From contig NZ_VUMT01000011.1 in assembly GCF_009696045.1 (NCBI RefSeq), forward strand, positions 1-64,000: a stretch of DNA of 64,000 nt, in the 5' to 3' direction. The translations under genes and the position numbers were made by a program. This DNA is from Velocimicrobium porci (GTDB taxonomy: Bacteria > Bacillota > Clostridia > Lachnospirales > Lachnospiraceae). The first letter of the stretch is position 1, and each line of letters begins with the position of its first letter. Shown here one piece after another: positions 61,405-64,000 of this stretch. The notes beneath the pieces were generated by a model. The model worked only from the letters and a program-made list of their open reading frames with translations, did no database searches and had not been told where the DNA came from.

Positions 61405-62418
61405 TCAATTCCCCAGCTGAATCTTATCCCACAACTTCGTTCCAATTGTCACCTCATATTGTTTTGACCATTTCTTATATTTTTTCCGAAACAACTTATC
61501 CTGATTTTTTTGGATTATTTCTTCTTTTTTAGCAGTTGTGGCATCTTCGTCATTATCATCGACACAATATAAGATATAAAATCCATTCTCTCCCTGTATC
61601 AAGTTACTCAATTGACCTTTCTTTAATTGAAATGCCTGTTCTCCAAAATCAGCTGGCATATTATTTTTTCCGAACGTTAGATCCACCGAATCAGCGTCTG
61701 TATTTGATTCCGCCAAGGCATAAAAACTAGAAGCATCTTTCGCCTGTTTATAAAGACTTTTTGCTTTCTTTTTTGCAGCATTTCTTTCTTCTTGGTTCAT
61801 TTCTACCTTATTTCCATTCTTGTCAGTGCCTTTTGTCATAACCATAAGATATTGAATTGTAATCTGTTTTGCCTCTTCATCTGAAATTGTAGTATCCACT
61901 TCATTTGTTGCAATGTCATACATCTTCTGGGCAAGAAGATGCTCCTCCATGATGGAAGTCATTGTTTTTTCACTTAACAGATACACTTCTTTCTCTTTAT
62001 CTGTTACATTTTTCATAAACTCGATTGCATTTAGCTTTGCTTCTTCCTTTTCGTCATCATCCAACGCAATCTGCTGTTTGTTAGCTTCCTGTGCAATCAC
62101 TTTTAATTGTGTAATCTCTTTGATTACCTGCTCTTTCGCATAATCACCAAATGTTTGTCCTTCCTCTATTTGAAAATCCCATATATTTCCGCTCATACTT
62201 GGCTCATATTGCTTTTTTAACATATAAATATAAGCAAAGGTCTCCTCATAGGATACACTTTCTTCGCCAACAGACATTAAAACTTCTTTTGATTCCTCTT
62301 CTAACTCTTTTTTATCAATCTTTTTCGTATTACTCTCACTCTCACAGCCACTGACTACCATTGCCATAAGCCCTAACGTACAACCAAATAAAACAAGCTT
62401 TTTCTTCCAATTTTTCAT
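61405..62418 (-). CDS. PrsA/SurA-like peptidyl-prolyl isomerase lipoprotein
   Basis: 337 residues. Signal and lipobox LGLMAMVVSGC, helical N-terminal part, then a parvulin-type segment at ~205-300 (YALAESNTDADSVDLTFGKNNMPADFGEQAFQLKKGQLSNLIQGENGFYILYCVD). A foldase for exported proteins at the membrane outer face. It follows mfd in the same direction, as often in Clostridia (mfd-prsA). Confidence 0.85.
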   Translation of the reverse strand: MKNWKKKLVLFGCTLGLMAMVVSGCESESNTKKIDKKELEEESKEVLMSVGEESVSYEETFAYIYMLKKQYEPSMSGNIWDFQIEEGQTFGDYAKEQVIKEITQLKVIAQEANKQQIALDDDEKEEAKLNAIEFMKNVTDKEKEVYLLSEKTMTSIMEEHLLAQKMYDIATNEVDTTISDEEAKQITIQYLMVMTKGTDKNGNKVEMNQEERNAAKKKAKSLYKQAKDASSFYALAESNTDADSVDLTFGKNNMPADFGEQAFQLKKGQLSNLIQGENGFYILYCVDDNDEDATTAKKEEIIQKNQDKLFRKKYKKWSKQYEVTIGTKLWDKIQLGN

Positions 62419-62565
62419 TTTTTATACCCATCCATGTCTTTCTATTTCAAGCTGCCAAATTAGGCTCACTCAAAATCTATTTATCCTCATATATCTCATT
62501 TAGTTTCTAATTTCGCTGCTCTAACATAACAGACGACTCATTTTCTTTAGTATAATAGATTTCAT

Positions 62566-64000
62566 TTATACAAGCAACTGCTTTATATCCTCAATCAATT
62601 TCTTCATTCGCTCAAAAAAATCATATGGCTCTAACTTGTATTTTTTATTTTTCCCTGCCAAGTTATAAATAAAATATGGAACTGTCTCCGGCAAAAACTT
62701 TAATGCTCCATCATATTTCTCAAGAAGTGCCGGAATCCGGTTAATATCGACATTTGCTTTGTTATACATAAAAAACTTAACCTCATAACCCCTATGGATT
62801 ACCTGAACAATATATGCCTTATGGGCTAATGCCTTTATAAATGCGATATTCAATAAATTGTTCACCGAAGATGGCAGCTCTCCAAAACGGTCCATAAGCT
62901 CTTCCTGCATATCTAAGAGTTCCTCTTCTGTTTCAATTCCTGCAATCCGCTTATACATATCCAGTTTCTGAAATTCACTTTTAATATAAGTTGGCGGAAT
63001 ATACGCACTCATATCAATATCAACTGTTGTTTCAAATTCCTCTGTAATGACAGTTTCTCCCTTTAACGCCTTTACTGCCTCATTTAACATTTTACAATAT
63101 AAATCATATCCCACTGCCTCCATATGACCATGTTGCTTTGCACCCAGCAGGTTCCCGGCTCCTCGAATCTCTAAATCCCGCATCGCAATCTTAAAGCCAC
63201 TTCCAAGCTCTGTAAATTCTTTAATTGCCTGCAGACGTTTTTCAGCAGCCTCTTTTAACATCTTATCCCTTTTATACATAAGAAACGCATAAGCCGTACG
63301 GTTTGAACGTCCAACTCTTCCTCTAAGCTGATAAAGCTGTGATAAGCCAAGACGGTCTGCATCTTCAATAATCATTGTATTTACATTTGATATATCAAGC
63401 CCGGTTTCTATAATCGTAGTAGATACTAATACATCAATCTCTCCATTGATAAATTCAAACATAATCTTTTCCAATTCACGTTCACTCATCTGCCCATGTG
63501 CAAAAGAAACATTGGCATCTGGCACTAAATTAGAAATCATTAATGCAACTTCATCGATATTGTTTACTCTGTTATAGACATAATAAACCTGACCGCCCCT
63601 TGCCAGTTCACGATTAATTGCCTCTCTTATTATCTCTTCATTGTGTTCTAAAACATAAGTCTGTATCGGAATCCTGTCAACCGGAGGCTCTTCCAAAACA
63701 CTCATATCACGTATTCCGACAAGACTCATATGAAGTGTTCTTGGAATCGGAGTGGCTGACAAAGTTAAAACGTCCACATCGCCTTTTAACTGCTTAATTT
63801 TTTCCTTGTGTTTTACGCCAAAACGTTGCTCTTCATCTACAATCAATAATCCTAAATCTTTAAAGACAACGTCCTTTGACAAAACTCTGTGTGTTCCGAT
63901 AATAATATCTAACTGCCCTTTTTTCAGACGCTCAATTGCTTTTTTTTGTTGCGCAGGAGTCCGAAATCTTGAAAGCATATCAACGCTAATCGGAAAATCT
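62566..64000 (-). CDS. mfd: Transcription-repair coupling factor Mfd, C-terminal part
   Basis: The frame continues beyond the window edge (DFPISVDMLSRFRTP), so the N-terminal UvrB-like and RNAP-binding parts are outside. Present: translocase motifs IIGTHRVLS, LIVDEEQRFGVKHKE, TLSATPIPRTLHMS, VYYVYNRVNNIDEV, VLVSTTIIETGLDI and QLRGRVGRSNRTAYAF. The C-terminal TRCF domain follows (YIKSEFQKLDMYKRIAGI). It frees stalled RNA polymerase and recruits UvrA. Confidence 0.96.
   Translation of the reverse strand, partial: DFPISVDMLSRFRTPAQQKKAIERLKKGQLDIIIGTHRVLSKDVVFKDLGLLIVDEEQRFGVKHKEKIKQLKGDVDVLTLSATPIPRTLHMSLVGIRDMSVLEEPPVDRIPIQTYVLEHNEEIIREAINRELARGGQVYYVYNRVNNIDEVALMISNLVPDANVSFAHGQMSERELEKIMFEFINGEIDVLVSTTIIETGLDISNVNTMIIEDADRLGLSQLYQLRGRVGRSNRTAYAFLMYKRDKMLKEAAEKRLQAIKEFTELGSGFKIAMRDLEIRGAGNLLGAKQHGHMEAVGYDLYCKMLNEAVKALKGETVITEEFETTVDIDMSAYIPPTYIKSEFQKLDMYKRIAGIETEEELLDMQEELMDRFGELPSSVNNLLNIAFIKALAHKAYIVQVIHRGYEVKFFMYNKANVDINRIPALLEKYDGALKFLPETVPYFIYNLAGKNKKYKLEPYDFFERMKKLIEDIKQLLV

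Noticed and set aside
1-64000. CRISPR arrays, prophage or anti-phage systems
   Set aside because: No regularly spaced repeats, cas genes, phage structural genes or recognisable defence nucleases besides the decayed TnpB were seen.

Overview
The window looks like the chromosome of a low-GC, spore-forming anaerobic Firmicute of the Lachnospiraceae/Clostridia type. Evidence: AT-rich non-coding DNA, strong AGGAGG ribosome sites, sporulation genes (spoIIE, yabP, yabQ, spoVT), a selenium/molybdenum-hydroxylase style purine-degradation island, an orphan selD, and IS607, IS91 and IS3 debris. No rRNA or CRISPR array is present. Three tRNA genes (Leu-TAA, Tyr-GTA, Met-CAT) all lie on the minus strand.

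Layout. 1-2.7 kb: remnants of an IS91-type transposase and an internally deleted IS607 element (tnpA scrap, tnpB lacking its N-terminus, guide-RNA-like right end) around a CsaA/tRNA-binding gene. 2.7-31 kb: the anaerobic purine/urate catabolism island. The minus strand carries ssnA, ygfK, ridA, a lipoprotein gene and a hydantoinase gene; the plus strand carries a YheO-type regulator gene, dpaL, ygeY and ygeW. A BlaI/BlaR1-like pair follows, then a purine permease, a cysteine-desulfurase-like gene, an aminotransferase/amino-acid-antiporter pair, molybdopterin genes (MOSC-MogA fusion, moaA, a MoeA-like protein) and a one-chain FeS-Mo hydroxylase under a LysR regulator. selD is just beyond. An AT-rich motif (ACAAAAWWTTTWAGKT-like) recurs at several promoters here and may mark a regulon.

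32-42.7 kb: cyclopropane synthase, NifX-like/DUF134 pair, an ABC exporter, a crippled IS3 element, a CIRCE-controlled small heat-shock gene, an M13 peptidase lipoprotein, and a TlpA / CXXC mini-protein / membrane polyferredoxin redox cluster. 42.8-57.4 kb: tRNAs, a neopullulanase-like GH13, and the usual Firmicute core block spoIIE-tilS-hpt-ftsH and mazG-hup-rqcP-yabP-yabQ-divIC, with spoVT and a sigma/anti-sigma pair. 57.4-64 kb: a CPA-type antiporter behind a fluoride riboswitch, a transaldolase-like aldolase, asnS, a foldase-like lipoprotein and the C-terminal part of mfd.

Most interesting: ygfK (minus strand) and asnS (plus strand), 50 kb apart and functionally unrelated, are preceded by clearly related ~105-nt leaders. 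Each has a short upstream ORF beginning M-x-C-P-F-F-Q, whose ribosome site lies in the loop of a 10-11 bp stem, followed by a TGCCC/GGGCA pairing and a TATGCATGGGTA block next to the main start codon. I do not recognise this as a known RNA class. Two dispersed intergenic repeat families, both built of hairpins, also recur through the window.
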